Source: Pectinophora gossypiella (taxonomy: Eukaryota > Arthropoda > Insecta > Lepidoptera > Gelechiidae). Taken from it: a DNA stretch of 64,000 bases. Both the position numbers and the translations under genes were made by a program. Every line of letters begins with the position of its first letter. The first letter of the stretch is position 1. Positions 42,553 to 54,514 of the stretch are shown here, in pieces. The notes beneath the pieces were generated by a model that searched no databases, was not told where the DNA came from, and worked only from the letters and a program-made list of their open reading frames with translations. The stretch spans positions 5,945,001 through 6,009,000 of the forward strand of contig NC_065417.1 of NCBI RefSeq assembly GCF_024362695.1. The letters are read 5' to 3'.

Positions 42553-43450
42553 TGTCGTGAACCATACATAATCATGTAAGGTCACGAATTATCTGAATTC
42601 TGAATCACATTCCAAAACTGAAGTGTGTCATAGTTATATGAAATACCTATGGGGCAAAATACCCACAAATGGGCAACGTGCCCATAGCTGTCTAAATATA
42701 GGGTAAAAAACCAACGATGTTAGAATATGTGATTAGAATGTTTCATAGTTATATGATTACCTATGGGGCAAAATACCCACAAATGGACAACGTGCCCATA
42801 GCCGTCTGAATATAGGGTAAAAAGCCCACGATGTTTGAATATGGGGTGAAACCCCGCGAATGGCCTCCAACCGCCCCTTACAGCCATCCCTGTCCACCTG
42901 ATTGCCTTGATAAATTCATCTGATTACCTGATAAATCACCACAACGATATTACCTACTGCAATGTTTTACTGTTTGTTTTACTATCCGTTTTACTGTTTA
43001 CTGTCTGTTGTTCTCTTTATCGATTTGTATCGGATAATACAAATATAGCATAACTGATATCTAAGTAATTAGGAAAATATATAAGTATTATAAGACTTAA
43101 CTGAATATTCTTCCTGCGCATCGACAGGAAGTCTGATAAAACTGTTGTTGATTGTTATATCTGAAAATACACTGTTATTTCTGCTCTGATCTGTTTCTGA
43201 ATAATCTGAATGTTCACTGATTTCTGTTCTCTGTTCTAATGCACCTTCTTTTGTTCTCTGAAAATTATTTAGTTTTTTCGTAATGACAGCCCGCCAAAAA
43301 GCATCAACTTTTTTCTGGCCAGTGTTATTATGACATATATAACCTACAAATCGATTACTCACTCGAGTAAAAATAAAATCGATATGATGCATTTTAATAT
43401 TATTATGAATTTGATTATTTAAATTCGAGAACTGATTACAGTTCGAGACA
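42553..43450 (-). repeat. 5' LTR (898 bp)
   Basis: The simpler LTR, TGTC...GACA. Contains a 107-codon minus-strand frame (43069-43392, ATG at 43390-43392) of unknown meaning; the equivalent in the other LTR is broken by the RTE insert. Confidence 0.9.
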
Positions 43451-43455
43451 CCTTG

Positions 43456-43745
43456 GTTATGTAATGTGTGTGCCAATACAGATGTTCACAGTTCAAGGTT
43501 AATGCAGAGGCCGACTTAGCGACAAAATCAAGAGAAAACCCTCAACCTTTCACACTGGCCAACTACACACACGTGTTTCACAGACGAGGCGGACCTTCAG
43601 TGTGAGTGTGGAGCAGCTCCGCAGACCATGTCCCGCCTAATCGCATGTCCACTGTGCCCTGAAACCTGCACGCGGGAGGACTTGACGAGCGCTTCTACCC
43701 GCGCCATTGCTGTGGCAGCATTTTGGGCTGATAAATTATACATTG
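43456..43745 (+). pseudogene. LINE reverse transcriptase C-terminus, disrupted by the LTR element
   Basis: The frame ending at about 43745 has a zinc-finger-like CECGAAPQTMSRLIACPLC, then ETCTREDL and AIAVAAFWA, the C-terminal pattern of a Jockey-group LINE as I recall it. The LTR retrotransposon sits directly to its left, so the other part of the LINE may be at 39760-39865. Frameshifted upstream. Confidence 0.5.
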
Positions 43746-43982
43746 TTTTAAGTTTACGCGGTTATTATCATAATTAAACCACATAATAACGGGTTCAAGA
43801 GGGTAGACAGATATGTCTGCCCGTAGAAAATTATGGATCTACCTACTCCACTCCAATCTCATCAGTCATCCCGTGATCATGGCACTTGCAACAGTGTCGA
43901 AATATCGGGAGTCTCATATCCCCATTTAAACGCGGTAAGAACCCGTTATTATGTGCTTTAATTATGATAAATTATAAATTAC
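43739..43982. repeat. Fold-back dispersed repeat F, copy 2
   Basis: Arms around 43741-43797 and 43930-43975. The loop carries GTGATCATGGCACTTGCAAC and is longer than in copy 1 (extra AGACAGATATGTCTGCCC). Confidence 0.7.
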
Positions 43983-44177
43983 GTTGCTCGACTTGTTATC
44001 GACACATGGAAATGCGCAATGTCAACTAATGACAAATGGCAATATTGCCTTTTTAATGCTTCAACCCCCAGTTATGTTTAGAACAAGGACTAAATACGAG
44101 TAAGTAAGTAGCTTTTTTAATATGTTTTAGAAGTCCATTTCCAATTTTATGGGGAGTAGATAATAATGTAAACTTAA

Positions 44178-44355
44178 TATACCTACGTCCCACTACTGGA
44201 CAAAGGCCTCCCCCCAATCAATCGGAGGGGGTATGGAGCATTCTCAATCACGCTACTCCACTGCGGGTGGAGAGAGATGTTTTTACGGCTAATAGTCGGG
44301 TCCAACTAACTTACTTTTCAGAAATTCAGGTGTTTCAAGCCTGTAAAATCCTTAT
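44178..44355 (-). mobile_element. SINE family B, partial
   Basis: Tail (GGGGGGAGGCCTTTGTCCAG) and part of the body; core and head missing or reduced. Confidence 0.75.
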
Positions 44356-44747
44356 GCTGAGTAAGAGTATTTAGTCTTTGGGGATGTCCGAGCGGACATT
44401 GTTTATGTAACTAATCAACATTTCGTGTACGTTTTCTTACTAAGTGGCTATGTTTTCATTGTTATCCCATAGCGCCCTTGAATAACAAATGGTTTATTTC
44501 TTTTGAATTCACGCAAGTCCAGTAAACAAAAAAGATACCTACCTACAAAACGTGCGAAGCGGCCCTGTATCGATTCCAACTGCGACAAATAGGCTGGCGT
44601 AACGTGAAACCGATACATAGCGGTCTTTGTAACGTGTTTAAATATTTATGGGGCACTGGTGCCAACTTAACCTATTTAATTTTAGTTTGACAGCTCTCAA
44701 ATTAGTGCCGTCCTTCACTTACAATAAGTACAAGAAAGAGATAGAAC

Positions 44748-45156
44748 TCTTCTTCTTATTACCAACTTCATCAACCATGGTGTCAGGGTTACTATTGAGC
44801 CGCCAAAGCCCCCTGACAAGACTCATGTAACGACTACGTACATCAGTAAGTAGAAACCGAGACCAACGGCTTAACGGCTTAGAGATAGCACTTGTTTTAG
44901 TCCTGTTAAGTTATACGTAAGTTTTCAGGTTGGTAGTTGCCGATTTTGCACCACTCTTTAAGCAAAGGCTCGTGTCTAAAAATGGCATTAAATACAGGTG
45001 CTTTTTCACTTATAATAAGAAGAATTATTAAAGCTGAAACAATGATACAAACCAGAGATCACAGAGTAAATTTAGTGATATGTCCCACGGGGATTCGAAC
45101 CCGGGATCTCCGGATCGTGAGCCCAACGCTCAACCACTCGACCACGGAGGCCGTTT
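44748..45156 (-). mobile_element. SINE family A in two pieces
   Basis: 44748-44880 is the 3' part; 45070-45156 is the tRNA-like head (CGGCCTCCGTGGTCGAGTGG, B box GGGTTCGAATCCC). About 190 bp of unrelated sequence stands in place of the core. Confidence 0.7.
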
Positions 45157-46164
45157 CGCACTTAGAATATTAGTTACTATGGATAATTAACATGGGTATA
45201 TTTTTTGTAACCTTCGTTATGACATTTGCAACATTTATAGCTCCGTTGACATTTTGGAGGTCAAGCGTGACCCTGCCAGGCCGGTAGCATACAATTTCTT
45301 TTTCGCAGTTTACGATACAATTTAATGAAGATCGTATTACTAGCATACATTGTGAGAGCGCCACACCACAGAGATGCCTATACACTGTAAGTACATTTCG
45401 AGATATCAGTCTTTCAGTACGGTACGATTAGTATAAGTTAGCTACGATGTTTATGACCAAGTCAATCATAGGCTAGTTTCTTACTAGTCAAATCAGTTAC
45501 TTTTTACTAAACGCCAAAACGCGAAATGACTATGGAATTTGTATGAAAAAGGACTCTGTAACGTCATAGATAAACGTGATATAATCGGACTTATTATTAT
45601 GTTTTTCTTGCTGGGAGTTTTCGGGGTTGTTTTGTTTTTAAATGTTCTTTATTTCATCATAAGTACAACTTAATTTGATAACATGACACTGTCTTGTTAG
45701 CAAAAATCTTAAATAATTAACAACGTTTATCAGACTAATAAAACCTATTAAAACTTATACTATGAATGTTATCAATACATTTACGATGTTGTGGTTTCAA
45801 ACTTTAAGGAAGACAAGTGAAGGGATTTGCTAACATAAACATTTCAGATAATGTTTATACATACTAGTGTTAAACTTAAAAGTAACAGAATCAAACATAC
45901 GATCTAACATAGTGTAACTTTATAAGGGATCAAATTAATTTAGGTAAATTAAATAACAACGTTGCTTAAGATCAAATTTCATATTTATATTTGTGGGTAA
46001 TTAAATAATATAATAGCCGAAAGTGCTAATGCATACTAACTCTTATTGCATAAGGAGAACAGATTAGAGTTTTCGGGGTACCGAACAGAGCATAGTACCC
46101 CGCTAGCCACAAGTTGGTAGAGTGACTAAGGATCGACGATCCAACGGTATCAACTTGGAAGTTG
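45157..46164. other. Mostly unassigned sequence
   Basis: 45470-45620 is dispersed repeat K. No gene seen. Confidence 0.4.
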
Positions 46165-46475
46165 TATATGGCGTCGCGTGTGTAAACTTGCGCGTTTCAG
46201 GATTGCATTATTGAATGGTGGCGCCATCTATTGCATGTGGGCGGAACTAGCCGGCCAACTAGTTGGATCTGACACAAATACTACGTATAGAACGGCAACT
46301 CTCCGCTCCCCGCTAGCGGCTGAGCTAGGTTTACCTCACCCCCCTCGATCTTACTTTAGTCTTCAATCGTATGTGCGTGAGACGTCACACACATACAGAA
46401 TTGCGCGTGTACGATAATGTCAATGTGTAGTGTCTATGTAAAACGAGGTTTTTTGTATGAAGTGTCCGGTGGTCT
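46165..46475. repeat. Dispersed repeat L, copy 2
   Basis: Inverted partner of 15960-16200, longer and better preserved. Confidence 0.6.
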
Positions 46476-46908
46476 AACAAAGTCCAATGTACTTAGATCT
46501 CTCATGCGATGTTTATTTGACTATCTCAATATAGTCATGAGCTTAAAAAAGTGATTCGAATTGTTTGTTTCCGGGCGGCAAATCTTCAATAAGTCACGTA
46601 AAAAAAATCACTTGCCATATTTATTTTCAAATGTAAAAAATGGTTGTCAGAAATAAGACAATAGTTCTAGCATTTCCCAGTCCGTACGAAGCTCACAGAT
46701 AGTGCACATTTCACGCCCATTGACTGGATAATGTCCAATTAATCTCTCTGCCTGATTCAAGCGGCCTATATGGGTCAACCGGAATACATTCACAACTGAC
46801 ACCCTAAGCACGATTGTATATTACAATCTGTACTAAATGTACAGAAAGGTGAAGGTTTATCGATATGAAATTTAATCCTGTTACTGGCAATTTTATTTTT
46901 ACTTACTT

Positions 46909-47198
46909 CATCATCATCAGCCCATTAACGTCCCCACTGCTGGGGCACGGGCCTTCCCTATGGATGGATAGGGAGATCGGGCCTTAAACCATCACGCGGG
47001 CCCAGTGCGGATTGATGGTTATTAACGACTGCTAATGCAGCTGGGACCAACGGCTTAACGTGCCTTCCGAAGCACGGAGGAGCTCGAGATGAAAACTTTT
47101 TTTTGTGGTCACCCATCCTATGACCGGCCTTTGCGAAAGTTGCTTTTCTTCAACAATCGCAGAACGAGCGCGTTAACCGCTGCGCCACCGAGCTCCTC
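46909..47198 (-). mobile_element. SINE family C, full length
   Basis: Minus strand from GAGGAGCTCGGTGGCGCAGC to GGGCTGATGATGATG. The 5S-like part reads CATAGGATGGGTGACC, closer to 5S rRNA than copy 1. Flanks TTACTTACTT and TTACCTACTT look like a target duplication with one mismatch. Confidence 0.88.
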
Positions 47199-47450
47199 TT
47201 TACCTACTTATCGAACGAAAAAGAAAACTATATAAAACTATATAAAACTTTACATTAAGTATATTCTTCTGTAGTGAGACTCAGTCTGCAATTGCCTAGC
47301 AGAACCAGAGACACCTCCATAAAGAAATTATAAACATTTCCCCACCGGGAATCTATCTTACGACCTCCTGTTCGAAACCTTTCGGACAAGTAAACGGTGG
47401 AGGCTACATTGAAGTGTTACAATGTACGTACATAATGTACGAGGTAAAAT

Positions 47451-47816
47451 TCCCCCGATTCCAGCAGACACCTTCCAATTTTATATTAAGTTACTTATAC
47501 CTGTTATTTTTTTATCCGCCGAAAACGAAAGGGACGGATGATTGACAACTGTTAATTTTCAAATGAATGAGTGAATGAATGAATAGCCCAAGCAAATCAA
47601 ATAGGTATCTCGCTGGTGTGCAAACCAACCAGCCAACCAGGTTATTGGCCAATATAAAATGTTGGAAGGGCTTTTTTAAATTTCTGGCTAAAATTGTCGT
47701 GTATTCCCTAAATTTTATGCCTGTCGATTACCCGTCCCTTTCCTTTTCGGCGGATAAGAAAATGACAGGTATAACTTAAAATAAAATTAGATGGCGTCTG
47801 TAGGAATTAGCACCAT
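47451..47816. mobile_element. MITE family 3, near complete
   Basis: CCCCCGATTCCAGCAGACAC to GTAGGAATTAGCACC; inner arms with GAAAGGGACGG and CCGTCCCTTTCC. Confidence 0.72.
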
Positions 47817-48253
47817 TATGACCCATATTAGTTAAATTACATAAAATTTATAAAATAACTAATAACCTTAATTCATCACGCCTTTACGACAGATTTTAAA
47901 GCAGTTTAAAAACATAAGTTATGTTTTTAAATAATTCATATCGTGTTGAAACCTAAGCTAAGCTCTCGAATCGTTTCAACTTTCCAACATTGAAAGGGGT
48001 TAACCCCACTCCAAACTGCAATTTGCATTTGAAATTTAATCTTCTGGGAGATTCTAGAATTTAGTTTTTAGTGCTCCAGTTGGTACCTTAGATAACGTAT
48101 TACGGAGTAAGTATTCTTGAGGTTTGATTTCTCAAACTGGGTATACTTTTGGGTTAGACACATGCATAAGATTACACCTATCTCTCGTAGGGGGAGGCAA
48201 AGACCACTGAATTCCTCTTACTACGATCCTGACACACCAGTTTTGATTGTCTT
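47817..48253. other. Mostly unassigned sequence
   Basis: 48180-48240 resembles a common dispersed scrap (GGGGGAGGCAAAGACCACTG). No gene seen. Confidence 0.4.
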
Positions 48254-48443
48254 TACAGGCTGATCACCTGATGTTCCGAAAGTAAGTTGATCCGTGCTTC
48301 GGAAGGCACGTTAAGCCGTTGGTTCCGGTTACAATTTACTGATGTAAGTAAGTAATCGTTACATGAGCCCTGTTAAGGGTCTTTGGCGGCTCAATCATAA
48401 CTCTGACACCAGGGTCTGACACAACCCACACGATAAGAAGAAG
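48254..48443 (+). mobile_element. SINE family A, 3' part
   Basis: From GGCTGATCACCTGATGTTCC through the core to CAACCCACACGATAAGAAGAAG; head missing. Confidence 0.8.
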
Positions 48444-48721
48444 TTTCGGTTCTGTCATTCTAATAAAACTCGCCGATTTAGAGTTCTTTTGACCTGGAAT
48501 TTCTAAGTAAACCGTACTAAATGTTCTAATAGTAGGTACAATTGCTATCTGCAAGGTAAATGGGCAAGGCACAGCAGACGTCTCATGAATAATGCCACGA
48601 AGACGATTCCAATATTCGATAGTGAAGCTGTATAGACTGTTTCATTAGACACGTTAAATATAAACTCACTCATGTTATCCCTTATGAGGTAGACAGAATT
48701 ACAAGCAATTACAAGACAATT

Positions 48722-48795
48722 TGCCCCCTCCGCTTGGTTGAGGGGAGGTCTGTGGCCAGCAGTGGGACGTATATAGGCTGTGTATGTACAAGACA
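48722..48795 (+). mobile_element. SINE family B tail
   Basis: TGAGGGGAGGTCTGTGGCCA GCAGTGGGACG, then TATATAGGCTGTGTATGTAC. Confidence 0.7.
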
Positions 48796-49015
48796 ATTTG
48801 CAGCCGAAAACAGCAGTACGAACTCATAAGAAGGATATGATTAAGTAACCTTTTTTTTGACGTGTTATATTTTAGATTTGCCGCAGATGACATTAACTAC
48901 TTGGCCGGAGATATGATTAACCGTATCGCGACATATCACCATAGAATCATTTTATCATTTTAACAAAGATTTTTGCAATTTAACGTCTTTTCCGAGCATA
49001 TCAGCTAAACGCGTT

Positions 49016-49170
49016 CAGGGGGGTTAAAACGGCCACATCGAAGCAATTCATCAAATATTGTTTTTTGACATTTGTTTGCATTGCGCACTTACTTTTACAT
49101 GCGTAAATGTCAAATTGCAATATTGCTTTCGTAGATGAATTGCGTCTATGTGGCCATTTTAACCCCCCTG
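49016..49170. mobile_element. MITE family 4, complete (155 bp)
   Basis: Terminal inverted repeats CAGGGGGGTTAAAACGGCCA and TGGCCATTTTAACCCCCCTG, with arms continuing through GAAGCAATTCATC. Target duplication not clear. Partial copies at 23798, 28771, 44006 and 63766. Confidence 0.8.
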
Positions 49171-49649
49171 TTTTCTTATATCTCCCTGTTTAACATCGTA
49201 AATTCAAAACATTAGTAGATCGATCCCGATATAATGGAGTTAAATGAGGCCACATGCACCATCGTGACGGCGGCGGCGTGGCGACACGAATTGCAATCAG
49301 TCTTCTTTAGCAAGAGCAAAATATAGGTTAGTAAATGTGATGAAGAAGTAGAACAGAGTGATTTTTTTCTTTGCTCCGCATATGGCATTAACTACTCTAC
49401 CAAAAAATGTAAAGCTTGATTATGGGGTGGTGCATTGATGTATAATAATATCTTACTATCATTGGACGCGTGCACCAACTTTTGTATTACTTTTGGGTCG
49501 ACTTTGAATAAAGAACAAAACATTTACGGCAATTGGTAAACTATAGAGATAATTTCTTATTCAAAGACAGCAACATAAAACACGTTGAATGCCGCAAACG
49601 CGTCACGCTCCATTAATTCCCAAAGCGTTACTGGAATCTAATTAAATCG
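49171..49649. other. Unassigned sequence
   Basis: No repeat or gene recognised. Confidence 0.4.
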
Positions 49650-50060
49650 ACTTTAAAATTTTAGGCTTCGTCATTAATGTACAAGGCTTAATTCACTCCA
49701 GTGGTTTTCAATCTTTTGTCAGGACCCGAGAATAATTTGATTTTGCGGCGAGACGCATCACTAGTGAAACAAAGCTACAAAGTAATATACAATTATACTG
49801 CCTTTTTTTTCTATTTATTTACCGCCGCCAAGTTTTCCAAGTTAGCTAAGTTATTGCTGGGTTCAATAAAGATTCCGCGGGACGGAACCGCGGCGCGGGT
49901 TGGAAGCCTTTGCTTTAGTCTGAAAAGAGGTCACAGTATCTTGCGTCCTTGGATGTGACTTAGCTGTATGTAATCGTCATCTCCCTAACATTATCCCGTT
50001 TTTCACAGGATCCGCTTACCTGAAGAAATGACACGTCCGGTTGTTTACAGCGACTTAGCT
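49650..50060. repeat. Dispersed repeat G copy 2 joined to a SINE E 3' end
   Basis: 49650-49981 is the inverse of 21526-21853. 49982-50060 is the SINE E end (ATTATCCCGTTTTTCACAGG). Another SINE E scrap is at 50232-50300. Confidence 0.72.
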
Positions 50061-50354
50061 GAATATAATAATAATATTCAGCAATGTCAAGGGATGAATC
50101 TACCCGTCAATTTTGTGCAAGTTTTATGCTTATGCGCCAAGGTAAACTTTTATTAAAATTATATTTACTTATGCCTAAACTCATGTCTGTAATCACTAAT
50201 AAATCTCTAAATATCTATAGCAGTCATCATGATGACAGTTTTTCCCATTTTCACAGGTCCGTTTACTTACCTGTAAATTTGACAGGTCCGGTTGTTTACA
50301 TCAAAAAATCTATACCTTTCTAATAATTAAATAACATGAGGTCACAATTAAGTA

Positions 50355-50430
50355 CCCACGCTTCACCGAGCTTTTTTGGCCCAATGTGATAAGTGGTGAG
50401 CCGTATCGCTATCATACAATTACCTAAAAA
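50355..50430 (-). mobile_element. SINE family D, 5' part
   Basis: CACGCTTCACCGAGCTTTTT to GGTGAGCCGTATCGCTATCAT, minus strand. Confidence 0.55.
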
Positions 50431-51429
50431 GACACAAACTGAACTGTGCGATCCAAACACGACGTTCAATTAACTAAAGTTCCATGGGAATTCAACAAAT
50501 TCTCGAGAACTAATGATTGCCGTACAATAATAGATAGAAGCCGTTCAATAGGAACTCATGAATCTATTAACTGTATAAGTACTTATAACAAACACCCATA
50601 ACCATTATTATCGATTAATTTTCTACACATTAAATAACATAGCACCACGACGGAACACACGAAGGGGACATAGTATATATTTAAGTCCCATGTAATTGCC
50701 ATTACTCCGGTACAAATCCTGGAAACCACGCGTTATAATGAGTTTGAAATCATGTTTGGATCATAAAGTCGAATTCAATAGTTTAGAGCCTAAAACGAGA
50801 TTCGAACCCCACGATGACATTACCATATGAGTTAGGTACGCGTACTCCGAACCGGGCAATCAAGCGTTTTGTTTTTTTTTTTCACATACACATACATAAA
50901 CTCGCCCGTAATCCCAAATGGGGTGGGCAGAGCCACAAGTAATCAAAGACAACTTGCAGCCACTGTTGATACGAAGTCCTAAGATGGATATGATGAACCT
51001 TAACCTTTATTTTTTAATTTCCTACTTACGATGCAAACGGTCACGAAACGTCATGTTTCTATTTTTGAAACTACGTGTAGGTATGTAGTAACCTAGTAAC
51101 TACGTTTTGTTTACGATGGTTTACGACGCATTGCGATGTGGCAATAGTGGCCCCCACGGGGTTTTTGGAAGGGATCCATCAACAAATCATAAATATTCGA
51201 TCGGCTAGTGACGAGATGTGTCGTAATAGGTACACACTGCGTTTTATCTAGCAATTGTTACCAGTCTTCTTCTTATCGTGTGGGTTGTGAGGTGGAATAC
51301 CAGCCCCATCAACCCCGGTGTCAGGGTTATAAAGGCCCTGACATGGCTACCAGTGATAAACGTAAGTATACTCAATAATTATCACCACATTTGATTGAAA
51401 AGAAGATAACTAAGTAAATTGTGTAGTGA
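50431..51429. other. Mostly unassigned sequence
   Basis: 50885-51000 is dispersed repeat N; 51270-51348 is a SINE A 3' scrap (minus). No gene seen. Confidence 0.45.
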
Positions 51430-51615
51430 AAAGAAGCCTGATCTAAATTTACTAAAAGTTCAAAATTTCCTTGCAAAGTAAATTAAAAACATTGGTCGTG
51501 GGTAGTTTGTTTTTACGAAATAGCAACGCAGGGTGGGATGACGTCAGCTGGGCTAACCTTGAAATGTTAGCTGTCAGTTTTGAGCTTAAGTACCTGGTCT
51601 TTTTATACCATGGCC
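51430..51615. repeat. Dispersed repeat M, copy 2
   Basis: Inverted partner of 17630-17830 (TGGGATGACGTCAGCTGGGC, AAAAGTTCAAAATTTCCTTGC). Confidence 0.55.
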
Positions 51616-52477
51616 CATGTCACGAAACACGATGTCGCGGACTCCTTAGTTGGGCAGCGGCTGGCTGATCCCTAGCTTGTCATGGAATGACAATTTTGTT
51701 TTCCAAAATTTTGGTTTTAATTTTAACACGTTTGTCTTCTGTAGTCATTCTGTCGGTGCTTCCTTGTGTTACAATTTTTTTCATTATATTTTGGGTATTC
51801 ACGTATTGTTTAATTATTACCTACTATCACGACCCGCTGAGAAATAGAGTCCCATAACTTAAGTCTATTTAGAAGAAAGCCGAATGAGCTGTTAACTAAA
51901 AGATGTTATTATACGATAAATTAGTTTTTGAATGATAAATTTTAATGCAACTGATGTTCCAAATTGTCATTTAAAAATTCATTGATTTAATTCTGCAATT
52001 ATTGCTCATAACTTGTTTCCATATACCTACTATTGTCGTATTTTTCATGATGCATGTATTTATATAGACAATGTACTACGTACCTACTTAAAATTTTGTG
52101 CGCCGCAAGGCAAACATGAAGAACGTTTACTGTGGATACTGTCATCTGTATTTATATTACTCATGTCTAAGCAAATAAATTATCTTTAAAATTCTTTGGT
52201 CCGAAAATAAGCGCTAAAGGTCGAGTATAAGTATTGAAAACCGACACCTGAATACCAAAGCTAGTACGGAATAGTTGCAAAAATTCCCACCACTATCAGA
52301 AACCAGATGACAACACAAGGGCAGAACTAAATATATTCACTGAAATACGCGGTCTGACTTTATAGTCATAACAGCAAACGAGCGTACTGAAACTCAATAG
52401 AAAATAATTCGTTTTCAGTTGTTCTATTCTTGTCTAAGACATTCTTCTACGCATGGTAACATATTATTATATAAAAA
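51616..52477. other. Unassigned sequence
   Basis: No repeat or gene recognised. Confidence 0.45.
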
Positions 52478-52622
52478 CATAAACAGCCTATTATGTCCAC
52501 TGCTCGGCACAGACCTCCCCTCAATCACCCGGAGGAGTATCGACCATATTCCACCACGCTGCTCCACCGGGGGTTAGTGGATGTTTTTTTACTGCTAAGC
52601 TAACTGCCGGGAACAACGGCTT
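52478..52622 (-). mobile_element. SINE family B, 3' part
   Basis: Tail (GGGGAGGTCTGTGCCGAGCA) and part of the body. Confidence 0.75.
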
Positions 52623-52852
52623 AAAATATATTTATTTACCAAAACATATTCAACAAGTTACGCAAAATAATGTAAGTTGAAGTTATACATAAATGATTTC
52701 CTACCTTCGAAACTAGGGAAGTTCATTCGTGAGCTTATTATTAAGTAATTAATTTATAAGTTTGTGTTGGTATTTCGTTAAAATGTTTGGAGGATATGTG
52801 GGGGGGATGGGGGGAGAGGGTTGTGTAAGGTTGTGGAAGGTTTTGTGAAATT

Positions 52853-53232
52853 GGCGTACTTGGTCGAAATCGACCAAGCGCCGCCTTGACGGGGACCTGT
52901 GGACGGTGGTCGGGGGACCGCCGTCCACAACATAGGTCTCGTGCTGTAGTAGGGCTCCCCAAGTGTTCCGGGCAGCCCTCGGCGGAGGGGGAGGCGCTTG
53001 ACGCGCACCCATGGGCGCTGGGCCCCAAAGGGCATCCGCCGGCGGGGACGCGGTTGTGTGCAATTGCGTTCCCGTATCCCCGCCACAGGGCGGCAAGGAG
53101 GAACACCATTGCGTTTTAGTGGGTATACCGGGTGGCGACACCCGGGGAGTCCCACATAACCACGTCCCCCCGCGGCCCCCCCGGGCGGCGTGGTATGCGT
53201 AATGCATTTTCCAACGTTAAAAAAAAAAAGAA
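52853..53232 (+). mobile_element. GC-rich retroposed element with poly(A), 380 bp
   Basis: Strikingly GC-rich against an AT-rich background. Starts GGCGTACTTGGTCGAAATCG with a hairpin (CTTGGTCGAAATCGACCAAG) and ends in an A-rich tail (53219-53234). Flanked by a perfect 16-bp duplication AAGGTTTTGTGAAATT (52837-52852 and 53233-53248). Best reading: a 5'-truncated R1-clade LINE 3' UTR, because the GTGGGTATACCGGGTGGCGA and CACCCGGGGAGTCCCACATA region resembles those; a SINE-like element is possible. The long minus-strand frames over it are by-products of GC content. Confidence 0.8.
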
Positions 53233-53248
53233 AAGGTTTTGTGAAATT

Positions 53249-53870
53249 TATACTCCCCTTGATCCAAAATAAGCAGCCCCCTGAGTACCCTGATATAATA
53301 ATTGAGTTGTATAAAAAATATGTGGATGTTAAAAAGCAGTGATGACACAAATGGACTGCTTTTAATATAAATATTTATAAAATACACCCACTGTGCGCAC
53401 CGGAATGCAATAGCAAATATTCTGAGTTATTGCAATGTTCAGTATGCAGCGTGCAACGTATTGAGTACTTACAATATTGAACGTCTAGCCAAATGGGATT
53501 TACGTATATTTAGCTAGACTTACTGTGATGTTTGGAAAATGTATACTATTCTACTTCCACGAATCTGTAGAAAATAACTATAGCAGTCACAAGCGGTTGT
53601 GAGCTGAATTCAGATCAAAATTGTTCCGCGTCGTAAATGCATGGTGCCAATATGAACGTTTTCAAGACTACTGATGACGTCATTAAAAGAATTCGGCGCG
53701 TATGGCAACCGATAATTTACCTTATCTGTTCTGCGATATAGATTCTAATTCTATTTTCAATTTGAATTGACTGACACCTTTAAAAATATCAAATTATGGA
53801 AATTCAACCTTGAAAATATACTCATTAATATTAAATATTGGATAAATATTAAATTTTATATAATATTAAT
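53249..53870. other. Unassigned sequence
   Basis: No repeat or gene recognised. Confidence 0.45.
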
Positions 53871-53871
53871 G

Positions 53872-54203
53872 AACAGCCTCCGTGGTCTAGTGGTTAGAGC
53901 GTTAGGCTCACGATCTGGAGGTCCGGGTTCGATTCCCGATGGGGACATTGTCGAAATCACTTTGTGAGACTGTCCTTTGTTTGGTAAGGACTTTACAGGT
54001 TTGAATCACCTGATTGTCTGAAAAAATAAGTTCCGTGCTTCGGAGGGCACGTTAAGCCGTGGGTCCCGGCTATTAGCCGTAAAAATACCTCCACCAACCC
54101 GCAGCGGAGCAGCGTGGTGGAGTATGCTCCATACCCCCTCCGGTTGATTAAGGGGAGGCCTGTGCCCAGCAGTGGAACACGTATATAGGCTACTTATGTG
54201 TAA
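53872..54203 (+). mobile_element. tRNA-derived SINE family B, full length
   Basis: Head CCTCCGTGGTCTAGTGGTTA, B box GGGTTCGATTCCC, core at 54032-54068, tail GTGCCCAGCAGTGGAACACG then TATATAGGCTACTTATG. Confidence 0.88.
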
Positions 54204-54514
54204 TGAGCATGTACTCGTTTAATATAGTGACATTATCGTCAGGCAAACAACACAGTAACACAGTTCAAGGTAACACCTACGATAATGACTGTTGTAGCAA
54301 TCACGATACAATTTGTTCAAATCAATCGATAATCCTAGGGCTTGTAGGGTTACAAACAAAACGACGCCCCTACCCACATATTCCATGATTGACATGTTTT
54401 TTTTTACAATATCTATGACTACCTATTAAGGTTCCATACGTAGGTAGTCAAGGGCAAAAAGTTTTGGTTCGAATTCACGGACACTACAGTCATAGAATAA
54501 GGAATCTACAGTCA

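Larger units (their letters stand above)
39866..43450 (-). mobile_element. Complete non-autonomous LTR retrotransposon (3.6 kb)
   Basis: Two direct LTRs (39866-41069 and 42553-43450) begin TGTC and end GACA, and the element is flanked by a perfect 5-bp duplication CCTTG (39861-39865, 43451-43455). On the minus strand, directly after the 5' LTR, TGGTGGAGATGC (42541-42552) looks like a primer-binding site matching the 3' end of tRNA-Ala; this sets the orientation. The polypurine tract at the other end is weak (GGGGCAG). The 1.5-kb interior has no protease, reverse transcriptase or integrase frame, so the element relies on others. A short minus-strand frame near 41515-41660 looks like a coiled-coil remnant of a gag-type gene (VDELRELENINQEF) and may be all that is left. 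Confidence 0.9.

Noticed and set aside
52749..53350. Overlapping minus-strand frames of 122, 152 and 190 codons
   Set aside because: They lie over the GC-rich retroposed insert; Pro/Arg/Gly-rich composition and overlapping open frames are the effect of GC content.
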